Part shown: positions 20,796 to 32,608 of the stretch, piece by piece
How the letters are laid out: each line of letters begins with the position of its first letter
Position numbering within the stretch: position 1 is the stretch's first letter
Assembly: GCF_026153515.1 (NCBI RefSeq)
Contig: NZ_CP110644.1
Coordinates: 1,455,501 to 1,519,500, forward strand
Reading direction: 5' to 3'
Source of the DNA: Pseudomonas sp. KU26590
Lineage (GTDB): Bacteria; Pseudomonadota; Gammaproteobacteria; Pseudomonadales; Pseudomonadaceae
DNA: 64,000 nt
Notes under the pieces: generated by a model
Told to the model about the DNA's origin: nothing
Database searches by the model: none
The model's input: the letters and a program-made list of their open reading frames with translations, nothing else
Made by a program: the position numbers and the translations under genes

Positions 20796-22142
20796 GTGTC
20801 ACTGATCGCTTCTGACCACTTCCGCATCGTTGTCGGCCTCGGCAAGAGCGGCATGTCCCTGGTTCGCTTCCTGGCGAACCGGGGTGTGTCGTTTGCTGTC
20901 GCCGATACGCGGGAGCATCCGCCAGAACTCGCGACATTGCGCCGTGACTACCCGCAGGTCGAAGTGCGCTGTGGTGAACTGGACGTTGAGTTTCTGTGCC
21001 GCGCCGATGAGCTGTACGTCAGCCCCGGTCTGGCGCTGGCGACCCCGGCCCTGCAGCAGGCTGCGATGCGCGGCGTTAAGCTGTCCGGCGACATCGAGCT
21101 GTTCGCTCGCAATGCCAAAGCGCCCATCGTGGCCATCAGCGGCTCGAACGCAAAAAGCACGGTCACCACGCTGGTGGGCGAGATGGCGGCGGCAGCGGGC
21201 AAGCGGGTCGCGGTGGGCGGCAACCTTGGCACGCCGGCGCTGGATCTGCTCAGCGACGACGTTGAGCTGTATGTGATGGAGCTCTCGAGCTTCCAGCTGG
21301 AAACCACCGATCAGCTCGGCGCTGAAGTGGCGACCGTGCTCAATATCAGTGAAGACCACATGGACCGTTACAGCGGCCTGCCGGCCTATCACCTGGCCAA
21401 GCACCGGATCTTCCGTGGCGCGCGGCAGGTGGTGGTCAATCGTCAGGACGCGTTGAGCCGCCCTTTGATCGGCGAAGGCGTGCCGTGCTGGACCTTCGGT
21501 TTGAACAAGCCCGACAGAAACGGCTTCGGCGTGCGCGAAGAGAACGGCGAGAAGCATCTGGCCTTCCAGTTCGACAACCTGATGCCGGTCCGGGAGCTGA
21601 AAATCCGCGGCGGCCACAATCAGGCCAACGCCCTGGCTGCGCTGGCGCTGGGTCATGCGGTGGGTCTGCCGTTTGACGCCATGCTTGCCAGCCTCAAGAC
21701 ATTTGCCGGTCTGGTTCATCGCTGCCAATGGCTGCGTGAGCTCAACGGCGTGAATTACTACGACGACTCTAAAGCGACCAACGTCGGCGCCGCGCTGGCA
21801 GCGATTGAAGGTCTTGGTGCCGACATCGACGGCAAGCTGGTGCTGATTGCCGGCGGCGATGGCAAGGGCGCGGATTTCACCCCGCTGAAAGCCCCGGTTG
21901 CCGCCCATTGTCGCGCCGTCGTTCTGCTGGGCCGCGATGCGGATTTGCTTGCTGCGACCTTCGGCGATTCGGTGCCTCTGGTACGCGTCACTACATTGGA
22001 AGAAGCCGTGCAACGTGCTGCTGATATCGCGCAGGAAGGGGACGCCGTGTTGCTGTCGCCTGCTTGCGCAAGCCTGGACATGTTCAAGAATTTCGAAGAG
22101 CGCGGACAACTGTTCGCCCGGGCCGTGGGGGACTTGTCATGA
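20796..22142 (+). CDS. murD: UDP-MurNAc-L-Ala:D-Glu ligase
   Basis: The 448-residue Mur ligase adds D-glutamate. Its nucleotide loop reads SGSNAKSTVT: the usual Gly before Lys is Ala, a form I recall from other Pseudomonas MurD proteins. A GTG start lies five bases after mraY, within AACGAGTG. The stop overlaps ftsW by four bases. Confidence 0.96.
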   Translation: MSLIASDHFRIVVGLGKSGMSLVRFLANRGVSFAVADTREHPPELATLRRDYPQVEVRCGELDVEFLCRADELYVSPGLALATPALQQAAMRGVKLSGDIELFARNAKAPIVAISGSNAKSTVTTLVGEMAAAAGKRVAVGGNLGTPALDLLSDDVELYVMELSSFQLETTDQLGAEVATVLNISEDHMDRYSGLPAYHLAKHRIFRGARQVVVNRQDALSRPLIGEGVPCWTFGLNKPDRNGFGVREENGEKHLAFQFDNLMPVRELKIRGGHNQANALAALALGHAVGLPFDAMLASLKTFAGLVHRCQWLRELNGVNYYDDSKATNVGAALAAIEGLGADIDGKLVLIAGGDGKGADFTPLKAPVAAHCRAVVLLGRDADLLAATFGDSVPLVRVTTLEEAVQRAADIAQEGDAVLLSPACASLDMFKNFEERGQLFARAVGDLS

Positions 22143-23356
22143 TTTTTGGCGTGATCAAGCCGTACCCGTCGCCGATCATCAGCGGCCGTGGTGTTGACGT
22201 CGATTTCCCGATGCTCGCCGGTTGCCTCGCGTTGCTGGGCCTGGGCCTGGTGATGATCACTTCCGCGTCGTCGGAAGTGGCTGCAGTGCAGTCGGGCAAC
22301 GCGCTGTACATGATGACCCGTCACCTGATCTATCTGGTGCTCGGTCTGATCGCCTGCGTCGCGACCATGATGGTGCCGGTTGCCACCTGGCAGCGCCTGG
22401 GCTGGTTGATGCTGATCGGCGCGTTCGGCCTGTTGATTGCGGTGATCGTGCCCGGGATCGGGCGTGAGGTGAACGGGTCGATGCGCTGGATCGGCTTCGG
22501 CATGTTCAACGTGCAGCCGTCGGAAATCGCCAAAGTGTTCGTGGTGATCTTCCTGGCCGGTTACCTGATTCGTCGCCAGCAGGAAGTGCGCGAAAGCTGG
22601 ATGGGCTTCTTCAAGCCGTTCATTGTGTTGCTGCCGATGGCTGGCCTGCTGCTGATGGAGCCGGACTTCGGCGCCACGGTCGTGATGATGGGCGCGGCGG
22701 CGGCGATGCTGTTCCTCGGCGGCGTCGGTCTGTTTCGTTTCAGTTTAATGGTGGCCCTGGCGGTTGCGGCAGTGTTCGTTCTGGTCCAGGCGCAGCCTTA
22801 CCGGATGGCGCGCCTGATTACCTTCACCGACCCGTGGTCCGATCAATTCGGTTCCGGCTACCAGCTGACCCAGGCGCTGATCGCCTTCGGTCGTGGCGAA
22901 TGGTTCGGCGTCGGCCTCGGCAACAGCGTGCAGAAGCAGTTCTACCTGCCGGAAGCACACACCGACTTCGTGTTCTCGGTACTGGCCGAAGAGCTGGGCG
23001 TGGTGGGTTCCCTCGCCACGGTCGCGCTGTTCGTGTTCGTCAGTATCCGGGCGATGTACATCGGCATGTGGGCCGAGCGCGCCAAGCAGTTCTTCGCCGC
23101 GTACACCGCGTACGGCCTGGCCTTCCTGTGGATTGGTCAGTTCCTGATCAACATCGGCGTGAACGTCGGTTTGCTGCCGACCAAGGGCCTGACCCTGCCG
23201 TTCCTCAGCTACGGCGGCAGTTCGTTGATCATCTGCTGCGCCAGCCTGGGTCTGTTGCTGCGCATCGAGTGGGAATCGCGCAACAACATGGGCAGTGAAG
23301 AGGCCGAGTTCCAGGAAAGCGACTTTGCCGAGGAGCCGACCCATGGCCGCCGGTAA
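22139..23356 (+). CDS. ftsW: Septal peptidoglycan glycosyltransferase FtsW (SEDS)
   Basis: The 405-residue SEDS protein with about ten transmembrane helices polymerises lipid II at the septum with FtsI. Motifs PGIGREVNGSMRWI, QPSEIAKVF, PDFGATVV and the C-terminal GLTLPFLSYGGSS are typical. The start is the ATG overlapping the murD stop. The frame is open upstream, inside murD. It overlaps murG by 14 bases. Confidence 0.97.
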   Translation: MIFGVIKPYPSPIISGRGVDVDFPMLAGCLALLGLGLVMITSASSEVAAVQSGNALYMMTRHLIYLVLGLIACVATMMVPVATWQRLGWLMLIGAFGLLIAVIVPGIGREVNGSMRWIGFGMFNVQPSEIAKVFVVIFLAGYLIRRQQEVRESWMGFFKPFIVLLPMAGLLLMEPDFGATVVMMGAAAAMLFLGGVGLFRFSLMVALAVAAVFVLVQAQPYRMARLITFTDPWSDQFGSGYQLTQALIAFGRGEWFGVGLGNSVQKQFYLPEAHTDFVFSVLAEELGVVGSLATVALFVFVSIRAMYIGMWAERAKQFFAAYTAYGLAFLWIGQFLINIGVNVGLLPTKGLTLPFLSYGGSSLIICCASLGLLLRIEWESRNNMGSEEAEFQESDFAEEPTHGRR

Positions 23357-24408
23357 CGTTTTGATCATGGCGGGCGGCACCGGCGGACACGTGTTCCCGG
23401 CGCTGGCCTGCGCCCGTGAGTTCCAGGCCCGCGGTTACACCGTGCATTGGCTGGGCACACCACGCGGCATCGAGAACGAACTGGTGCCCGCCGCAGGTTT
23501 GAAGCTGCACCTGATCAACGTCACCGGTTTGCGCGGCAAGGGCCGGCTGTCGTTGCTCAAGGCGCCGTTCATGTTGATCAAGGCGTTGTTGCAGGCGCGC
23601 AAGATCGTGGGTGAATTGAAGCCGGTCTGCGTCGTCGGCTTTGGTGGCTACGTGACAGGCCCTGGCGGTCTGGCGGCGAAGCTGGCTGGCGTGCCGCTGA
23701 TCATCCACGAGCAAAACGCCGTGGCGGGCACAGCCAATCGCAGCCTGGCTTCATTCGCCGCGCGGGTCTGTGAAGCGTTCCCGCAGACGTTCGCCGCGTC
23801 GGCCAAGCGTCGCACCACCGGTAACCCGGTGCGCGCCGAGTTGTTTTTCGAGACGCCGCGTCAGACGCTGATCGGTCGCCGGCCGCGTTTGCTGGTGCTG
23901 GGCGGAAGCCTGGGTGCCGAGCCGCTGAATAAATTGCTGCCAGAAGCCCTGGCGCAAGTGCCTGCCGATATCCGCCCTGAAGTGTTTCATCAGGCCGGCA
24001 AGCATCACGATGAAGTCACCGCCGAGCGTTACCGCGCCGCCGGTGTCGAGGCGCAGGTCGCCCCCTTCATCAAAGACATGGCCCAAGCCTATGGCTGGGC
24101 GGATCTGGTGGTCTGCCGCGCAGGTGCGTTGACCGTCAGTGAACTGGCGGCTGCCGGGCTGCCGTCGTTGCTGGTGCCTTTGCCCCACGCGATCGACGAT
24201 CACCAGTCGCGCAACGCCGAATATCTGGCTCGCGAGGGCGCTGCCTTCGTCATGCCGCAAGCGACAACTGGCGCCGCCGAGATGGCCGCTCGCCTGAAAG
24301 AGGTTTTGATGCAACCCGAACAATTGAACCGTATGGCCGTCACGGCTCGCCAACTGGCCAAGCCTGACGCCACCAACACCGTCGTCGACATCTGCCTGGA
24401 GGTGGCCC

Positions 24409-24416
<8 letters not shown>
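23343..24416 (+). CDS. murG: Lipid II synthase MurG (GlcNAc transferase)
   Basis: The 357-residue GT28 glycosyltransferase adds GlcNAc to lipid I on the cytoplasmic membrane face. The Gly-rich loop [12 protein letters not shown] spans residues 11-22, with GGYVTGPGG and the UDP-binding [18 protein letters not shown] further on. Overlaps ftsW and murC. Confidence 0.97.
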
Positions 24417-26825
<2,409 letters not shown>

Positions 26826-26828
26826 ATC

Positions 26829-27701
26829 ATGCATGGCGCAACGGTTCGTCATCAGCAATCCGCCGCCGGCCGCAACAAGCCGGTGCCGCGTGGTGCCAGC
26901 CGCATGGTTGCCAAGGAGCCCATGTCGTCGCGCATGCCGCGGCCGAACTTCGGTTTCCTGCGCAGCCTGATGTGGCCGGTGTTGTTGGTCGTGCTGGGGT
27001 TCGGGACGTACGAAGCCGCCCAGCGTCTGTTGCCGTACGCCGACCGTCCGATCTCGCGGATCAACGTTCAGGGCGACCTGAGCTACATCAGCCAGCAGGC
27101 CGTGCAGCAGCGCATTGCGCCGTATGTGGCGACGAGCTTTTTCAACGTCGACCTGGCCGGCATGCGCACCGAGCTTGAGCAAATGCCGTGGATCGCCCAC
27201 GCCGAGGTCCGCCGCGTCTGGCCGGATCAGGTGGTGATCCGGCTGGAAGAACAACTACCGGTTGCGCGCTGGGGCGATCAATCCCTGCTGAACAACCAGG
27301 GTCAGGCATTCACCCCGCGTGAACTGGCCAACTACGAACACCTTCCGCAGTTGTTCGGGCCTCAACGGGCTCAACAGCAGGTGATGCAGCAGTACCAGGT
27401 CCTGAGCCAGATGTTGCGCCCGTTGGGGTTCTCCATCGCTCGCCTGGAACTGCGTGAGCGAGGCAGCTGGTTTCTGACCACCGGCGCAGGCACTGCAGGC
27501 CCAGGCCTGGAGCTGCTGCTGGGACGAGGCAATCTGCTTGAGAAGATGCGCCGCTTTATCGCCATCTACGACAAGACACTGAAAGACCAGATCACGAACA
27601 TTGCGCGAGTCGACCTTCGTTACAACAACGGCCTGGCCGTTGGTTGGCGCGAACAGGCAGCAGCGCCAACGACGGACAAACCCGCCGTCGCGAAGAATTG
27701 A
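26829..27701 (+). CDS. ftsQ: Cell division protein FtsQ
   Basis: The 290-residue bitopic protein has a basic cytoplasmic tail of about 45 residues, a single membrane helix ([18 protein letters not shown]) and a periplasmic POTRA domain (starts [14 protein letters not shown]) plus beta domain. It scaffolds FtsB/FtsL at the septum. The start at 26829 gives a long cytoplasmic tail; internal ATGs (for example in [12 protein letters not shown]) are possible alternatives. Confidence 0.94.
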   Translation: MHGATVRHQQSAAGRNKPVPRGASRMVAKEPMSSRMPRPNFGFLRSLMWPVLLVVLGFGTYEAAQRLLPYADRPISRINVQGDLSYISQQAVQQRIAPYVATSFFNVDLAGMRTELEQMPWIAHAEVRRVWPDQVVIRLEEQLPVARWGDQSLLNNQGQAFTPRELANYEHLPQLFGPQRAQQQVMQQYQVLSQMLRPLGFSIARLELRERGSWFLTTGAGTAGPGLELLLGRGNLLEKMRRFIAIYDKTLKDQITNIARVDLRYNNGLAVGWREQAAAPTTDKPAVAKN

Positions 27702-27716
27702 TAAGAGGCAGGACCC

Positions 27717-28976
27717 ATGGCAAACGTGCAAAGCGGCAAAATGATCGTCGGATTGGATATCGGCACCTCCAAGGTGGTGGCGCTGGTAGGCGAAGTCGCG
27801 GCTGATGGCACGCTGGAAATCGTCGGTATCGGCACTCACCCGTCCCGCGGCCTGAAGAAGGGCGTGGTGGTGAATATCGAATCCACCGTGCAATCGATCC
27901 AGCGCGCCGTAGAAGAAGCGCAGCTGATGGCCGGTTGCCGCATTCACTCGGCGTTCGTCGGCGTCGCGGGCAACCACATCCGCAGCCTGAACTCCCACGG
28001 CATCGTGGCGATTCGCGACCGCGAAGTAAGCGCGGCCGACCTTGAGCGCGTGCTCGACGCTGCCCAGGCCGTGGCGATCCCGGCTGACCAGCGCGTGCTG
28101 CACACCCTGCCGCAGGACTACGTCATCGATAACCAGGAAGGCGTTCGCGAGCCACTGGGCATGTCGGGCGTGCGTCTGGAAGCCAAGGTTCACGTCGTCA
28201 CCTGCGCGGTGAACGCCGCTCAGAACATTGAGAAGTGCGTGCGCCGCTGTGGCCTCGAAGTCGACGACATCATCCTCGAGCAACTGGCTTCGGCTTACTC
28301 GGTGCTGACCGACGATGAGAAAGAACTGGGCGTGTGCCTGGTGGACATCGGCGGCGGCACCACCGACATCGCGATCTTCACCGAAGGCGCGATCCGTCAC
28401 ACGGCGGTGATCCCGATTGCCGGCGACCAGGTCACCAACGACATCGCCATGGCGCTGCGTACACCGACCCAGTACGCCGAAGAAATCAAGATCCGCTACG
28501 CCTGCGCCCTGGCCAAACTGGCTGGCGCCGGCGAAACCATCAAAGTGCCAAGCGTCGGCGATCGTCCGCCCCGTGAACTGTCCCGTCAGGCCCTCGCCGA
28601 AGTGGTCGAGCCGCGCTATGACGAGCTGTTCACCCTGATCCAGGCCGAGCTGCGTCGCAGCGGCTACGAAGACTTGATCCCGGCCGGCATCGTGCTGACC
28701 GGTGGCACCTCGAAAATGGAAGGCGCGGTCGAACTGGCCGAAGAGATCTTCCACATGCCGGTCCGCCTCGGCGTGCCGCACAGCGTCAAAGGGCTCGCGG
28801 ACGTCGTTCGCAACCCGATTTACTCAACCGGCGTCGGCCTGTTGCTGTACGGACTGCAAAAGCAGTCTGACGGCATCTCGCTGTCCGGCCTTTCCGGCTC
28901 CGGTAGCAGTTATAGCGATGAACCGAAGGCTCCAGTGTTAGAGCGTCTCAAGCGCTGGGTTCAGGGGAATTTCTAA
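27717..28976 (+). CDS. ftsA: Cell division actin-like protein FtsA
   Basis: The 419-residue actin-fold ATPase tethers FtsZ to the membrane. Phosphate-binding motifs GLDIGTSKV (residues 13-21) and VDIGGGTTDIAIF are present. The C-terminal amphipathic helix VLERLKRWVQGNF is the membrane-targeting sequence. A 63-base gap with AAGGAGAGGG leads to ftsZ. Confidence 0.97.
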   Translation: MANVQSGKMIVGLDIGTSKVVALVGEVAADGTLEIVGIGTHPSRGLKKGVVVNIESTVQSIQRAVEEAQLMAGCRIHSAFVGVAGNHIRSLNSHGIVAIRDREVSAADLERVLDAAQAVAIPADQRVLHTLPQDYVIDNQEGVREPLGMSGVRLEAKVHVVTCAVNAAQNIEKCVRRCGLEVDDIILEQLASAYSVLTDDEKELGVCLVDIGGGTTDIAIFTEGAIRHTAVIPIAGDQVTNDIAMALRTPTQYAEEIKIRYACALAKLAGAGETIKVPSVGDRPPRELSRQALAEVVEPRYDELFTLIQAELRRSGYEDLIPAGIVLTGGTSKMEGAVELAEEIFHMPVRLGVPHSVKGLADVVRNPIYSTGVGLLLYGLQKQSDGISLSGLSGSGSSYSDEPKAPVLERLKRWVQGNF

Positions 28977-29039
28977 GATTCAAAAAGTGGTAGGCAGGCA
29001 ACAGGCGACATAAAACTAGAGAACTGAAGGAGAGGGAAC

Positions 29040-30230
29040 ATGTTCGAGCTCGTAGACAACATCCCACAAAGCCCGGTAATTAAAGTTATCGGCGTTGGTG
29101 GTGGCGGCGGCAACGCAGTCAATCACATGGTCAAGAGCAACATCGAAGGCGTCGAGTTCATCTGCGCCAACACCGATGCTCAGGCCCTGAAAAACATTGG
29201 CGCACGTACCATTCTGCAATTGGGTACCGGCGTCACCAAAGGCCTGGGCGCAGGTGCAAATCCTGAAGTCGGCCGTCAGGCTGCACTGGAAGACCGCGAG
29301 CGCATCGCTGAAGTGCTGCAAGGCACCAACATGGTCTTCATCACCACCGGCATGGGCGGCGGTACCGGTACCGGTGCTGCACCGATCATTGCCGAAGTGG
29401 CCAAGGAAATGGGCATTCTGACCGTTGCGGTCGTGACGCGTCCGTTCCCGTTCGAAGGCCGCAAGCGCATGCAGATCGCCGATGAAGGCATCCGCGCGCT
29501 GTCCGAAAGCGTCGACTCGTTGATCACCATTCCCAACGAGAAGCTGCTGACTATCTTGGGTAAAGACGCCAGCCTGCTGTCGGCTTTCGCCAAGGCTGAC
29601 GATGTACTGGCCGGTGCCGTTCGCGGTATCTCCGACATCATCAAGCGCCCGGGCATGATCAACGTCGACTTCGCCGACGTACGCACCGTGATGTCCGAAA
29701 TGGGCATGGCGATGATGGGCACTGGCTGCGCCAGCGGTCCGAACCGTGCGCGTGAAGCCACTGAAGCGGCGATCCGCAACCCGTTGCTCGAAGACGTGAA
29801 CCTGCAAGGTGCTCGCGGCATTCTGGTCAACATCACCGCCGGTCCTGACCTGTCTCTGGGTGAGTACTCCGACGTGGGTAGCATCATCGAAGCGTTCGCC
29901 TCCGAGCACGCCATGGTCAAGGTCGGTACCGTTATCGATCCGGACATGCGCGACGAGCTGCACGTAACTGTAGTTGCCACTGGCCTGGGTGCAAAGATCG
30001 AGAAGCCTGTGAAGGTCATCGACAACACCATGCAGACCGCTCAAGCCGCACCTGCGCAGCAACACGCCGCACGCCAGGAGCTGCCTTCGGTCAACTACCG
30101 CGATCTGGACCGTCCAACCGTGATGCGCAATCAGGCACACGCGGGCGCAACAGCCGCGGCGAAGATGAATCCGCATGACGATCTGGATTACCTGGACATT
30201 CCAGCGTTCCTGCGTCGTCAGGCTGATTAA
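29040..30230 (+). CDS. ftsZ: Cell division tubulin-like GTPase FtsZ
   Basis: The 396-residue GTPase forms the Z ring. The tubulin signature GGGTGTG is at residues 106-112. The C-terminal peptide DDLDYLDIPAFLRRQAD is the docking site for FtsA and ZipA, preceded by a variable linker rich in Ala and Gln. A strong AAGGAGAGGG ribosome site precedes the ATG. Confidence 0.98.
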   Translation: MFELVDNIPQSPVIKVIGVGGGGGNAVNHMVKSNIEGVEFICANTDAQALKNIGARTILQLGTGVTKGLGAGANPEVGRQAALEDRERIAEVLQGTNMVFITTGMGGGTGTGAAPIIAEVAKEMGILTVAVVTRPFPFEGRKRMQIADEGIRALSESVDSLITIPNEKLLTILGKDASLLSAFAKADDVLAGAVRGISDIIKRPGMINVDFADVRTVMSEMGMAMMGTGCASGPNRAREATEAAIRNPLLEDVNLQGARGILVNITAGPDLSLGEYSDVGSIIEAFASEHAMVKVGTVIDPDMRDELHVTVVATGLGAKIEKPVKVIDNTMQTAQAAPAQQHAARQELPSVNYRDLDRPTVMRNQAHAGATAAAKMNPHDDLDYLDIPAFLRRQAD

Positions 30231-30342
30231 TGGGTTCTATCAGGGGTATAAGGGTGATTGGTGTTCAGCAAAGGCGGGGTCTGCTATCATCGCCAGCCTT
30301 TGTTGATACTAATTCGCGATACGCGCTGAAGCGGCCAATGCC

Positions 30343-31254
30343 ATGATTAAACAACGCACCCTGAAAAATATTATCCGTGCCACAGGTATCGGCCTGCACT
30401 CGGGGGAGAAGGTTTACCTGACCCTCAAACCAGCACCTGTGAACGCTGGCATTGTGTTTTTCCGTACCGACCTTGAGCCGGTGGTCCAGATCAACGCTCA
30501 CGCGTTGAATGTGGGTGATACCACGCTCTCCACGACGCTGTTCAATGGCGACGTGAAGGTCGATACGGTCGAGCACTTGCTGTCGGCCATGGCTGGCCTT
30601 GGCATCGATAACGCCTACGTTGAACTTTCTGCCTCCGAAGTTCCAATCATGGACGGCAGCGCAGGTCCCTTCGTATTCCTGATTCAATCGGCTGGCCTGG
30701 AAGAACAGGACGCACCGAAGAAATTCATCCGCATACTTAAAGAAGTGTGCGTAGAAGAAGACGGCAAGTCCGCCAAGTTCTTACCGTTTGAAGGGTTCAA
30801 GGTAGGGTTCGAGATCGATTTCGATCACCCTTATCTGAAGAACCGTACACAGACGGCTTGTGTGGATTTTTCCAGCACTTCGTTCGTTAAAGAAGTGAGC
30901 CGTGCGCGGACATTCGGTTTCATGAAAGACATCGAATATCTGCGTAAGCACAACCTGGCTCTGGGCGGCAGCGTTGAAAACGCGATCGTCGTGGACAAGG
31001 ACGGCGTGTTGAACGAGGACGGTCTTCGTTATGAAGACGAGTTCGTGAAGCACAAGATTCTGGATGCCATCGGTGACCTGTATCTGTTGGGTAACAGTCT
31101 GATCGGCGAGTATCAGGGCTTCAAGTCGGGACACGGTCTGAACAATCGTTTGCTTCGTGCGTTGATCGCTCAGGAAGACGCTTGGGAAGTTGTGACCTTC
31201 GAAGATGCCAGCACTGCACCGATCTCTTACATGCGCCCTGTTGCGGCGGTGTAG
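30343..31254 (+). CDS. lpxC: UDP-3-O-acyl-GlcNAc deacetylase LpxC
   Basis: The 303-residue zinc amidase catalyses the committed step of lipid A synthesis. Zinc ligands H78 (VEHLLSAM), H237 and D241 (HKILDAIGD) and the catalytic H264 (SGHGLNN) are all present. A TATCAT element at 30285-30290 in the 112-base gap after ftsZ may be its own -10. A terminator follows the gene, then a large structured repeat. Confidence 0.98.
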   Translation: MIKQRTLKNIIRATGIGLHSGEKVYLTLKPAPVNAGIVFFRTDLEPVVQINAHALNVGDTTLSTTLFNGDVKVDTVEHLLSAMAGLGIDNAYVELSASEVPIMDGSAGPFVFLIQSAGLEEQDAPKKFIRILKEVCVEEDGKSAKFLPFEGFKVGFEIDFDHPYLKNRTQTACVDFSSTSFVKEVSRARTFGFMKDIEYLRKHNLALGGSVENAIVVDKDGVLNEDGLRYEDEFVKHKILDAIGDLYLLGNSLIGEYQGFKSGHGLNNRLLRALIAQEDAWEVVTFEDASTAPISYMRPVAAV

Positions 31255-31286
31255 ACAGTCTCTTCTTCCTAGTTTTTGATGTTTTC

Positions 31287-31312
31287 AGGCCACCTTCGGG
31301 TGGCCTTTTTTG
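31287..31312 (+). terminator. Rho-independent terminator of lpxC / dcw cluster
   Basis: GGCCACC-TTCG-GGTGGCC followed by six T, about 35 bases after the lpxC stop. The TTCG tetraloop makes this a strong terminator. Confidence 0.93.
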
Positions 31313-31403
31313 TGGGTAACGTTTCGACGGTCGCGAGAGCGATTTACGGATCGTTGAATTAGCTAGCGTACATATCCGTATTTTGTGTTTGCTGAAATTA
31401 TGG

Positions 31404-31650
31404 TTCCGCCTTTACGGCGGGTCACTTTTGGCAAGAGCGCCCGGATTGCCGGCCCAGCCAAAAGTAACCAAAAACGCTTTGCTCATGGTTTGGCCCGACT
31501 TCGTCGGGTTCCTTCACTCCGGTCTCGCTCCGTGGGCCCGCGCCGAACGGGCATCCATGCCCTGACGGCGCTCTCGCCGCATCCATGCGGCTCGGCCCAC
31601 TGCGCGAGACCTGCGTTCAGCCTGCACCCAAGTCGCGTTTGGCGGTGACT
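31404..31650 (+). repeat. Structured multi-hairpin repeat, copy A
   Basis: The element is about 245 bp and shares a 136-base core (31515-31650) with 51412-51547. In order it can form: CCGCC/GGCGG (31406, 31416); ACTTTTGG/CCAAAAGT (31424, 31458); CCCGAC/GTCGGG (31494, 31503). An outer pair GTGGGCC/GGCCCAC (31532, 31594) encloses GGGC-ATCCAT-GCCC (31549) and CCGC-ATCCAT-GCGG (31577). Short ORFs through it are byproducts. The gap before dciA also holds the REP at 31703. Confidence 0.85.
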
Positions 31651-31702
31651 GAACCTCTTGCGTATGAAGATCAAGATCAAACGCGCGTTTAAGCAGATCA
31701 AA

Positions 31703-31789
31703 GGCTTCCCGGCTGAAGCCGGTCCTACAGGTGGAGTCGGTCCTACTGACCGCACGCGGTGTTCATGTAGGACCGGCTTTAGCCGGGAA
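31703..31789. repeat. REP palindrome (GGCTTCCCGGCTGAAGCCGG family)
   Basis: The left arm GGCTTCCCGGCTGAAGCCGG and a matching inverted right arm ending AGCCGGGAAG flank GTCGGTCCTACTGACC. Sits directly after structured repeat copy A, as the same family does after copy B at 51591. Confidence 0.88.
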
Positions 31790-31821
31790 GGGGCCAGTGC
31801 GAGCGCCGCCATTTTCTGAGC

Positions 31822-32289
31822 TTAGGATTCCCCAGCCTTCTTCGACACCGCATGCGCCGCCAGCCGCTCAAGCGCGGCACGCAGTTTCGGGTCGGTGATG
31901 CCTTCCGCCGTGGCTGTTATGGTCTCGGCCGCTGCAACGGAAAGATCGCGCGTATGCCCGGCCGCGATACGATGCGTCCTTGCAGGCTGAACCTTTAGTT
32001 GCAGGCGGGTGAGGTTGGCGAATTCCGTAAACGCGACCAGTTGCCGTTGCAAACGCTTCTGTTGATAACGCAGTCGTGTGGCCCAGTGGCCGTCGGTGAC
32101 GATGAGCAGCAGCGTGCCTTCGCGCCATGACGCCACGTGGCAGTGCTCGCGGGCTGCGGGTTGCAACTGGCTTTCCAGCAGGCGCTGCAAGTGCGCGAGG
32201 CGTTGGGCGTGGTTGAAGATGGCTTTGAGCGGCCGGGATTCGCGCAGAAGGACAGCCGGTACGCGAGCGGGGAGGGGACGAAATGCCAT
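31822..32289 (-). CDS. dciA: DciA-type DUF721 protein (replicative helicase loader)
   Basis: The 155-residue protein starts MAFRPLPARVPAVLLRESRPLK and has the DUF721 core, with CHVASWREGTLLLIVTDGHWATRLRYQQ. DciA proteins load or assist DnaB helicase in bacteria lacking DnaC/DnaI. The ATG at 32289 is preferred over one 18 codons earlier because it matches the usual N-terminus as I recall it. Convergent with lpxC and divergent from secA, the usual Pseudomonas position. Confidence 0.82.
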   Translation of the reverse strand: MAFRPLPARVPAVLLRESRPLKAIFNHAQRLAHLQRLLESQLQPAAREHCHVASWREGTLLLIVTDGHWATRLRYQQKRLQRQLVAFTEFANLTRLQLKVQPARTHRIAAGHTRDLSVAAAETITATAEGITDPKLRAALERLAAHAVSKKAGES

Positions 32290-32608
32290 GATGGGGTGCC
32301 TTGTGTTGCCAGGGCGTGATCTTAGCAGAATCGGTTGAAGCACCTTTGCGTCAGGCGTCCCGGGTGCAAATGCGCCGCGCGATCATGAAAAAACATTAAT
32401 AAAACTTCTTACGCGCATGGGTTGAAGTCACGGGAAATGACCCTATTGTACTTCTGCCCCGTAACATTGCTGTGCCAGCATCGTGGAATAACGCCACTTT
32501 CCTCACCACCATTTCCGGGTAGAATGCTCGTTCGCATGCGGCCATCAGGGCTGCTCGGGCGACTCACGGGGCCGCCCTCCATCCCTATGTGTGGAAGATC
32601 CTTTCGAT
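32290..32608 (+). other. dciA-secA divergent intergenic region
   Basis: About 320 bases without a convincing gene. AT-rich patches lie near 32385-32410. TAGAAT at 32520-32525 is a candidate -10 for secA, with only a weak TTTCCT as -35. Short ORFs here run into secA in the wrong frame; no SecM-like arrest peptide is recognisable. Confidence 0.5.

Noticed and set aside
31385..31812. Short ORFs inside structured repeat copy A (and the matching ones at 51281-51709)
   Set aside because: The two copies differ by paired stem changes rather than by synonymous changes, and no ribosome sites are present.
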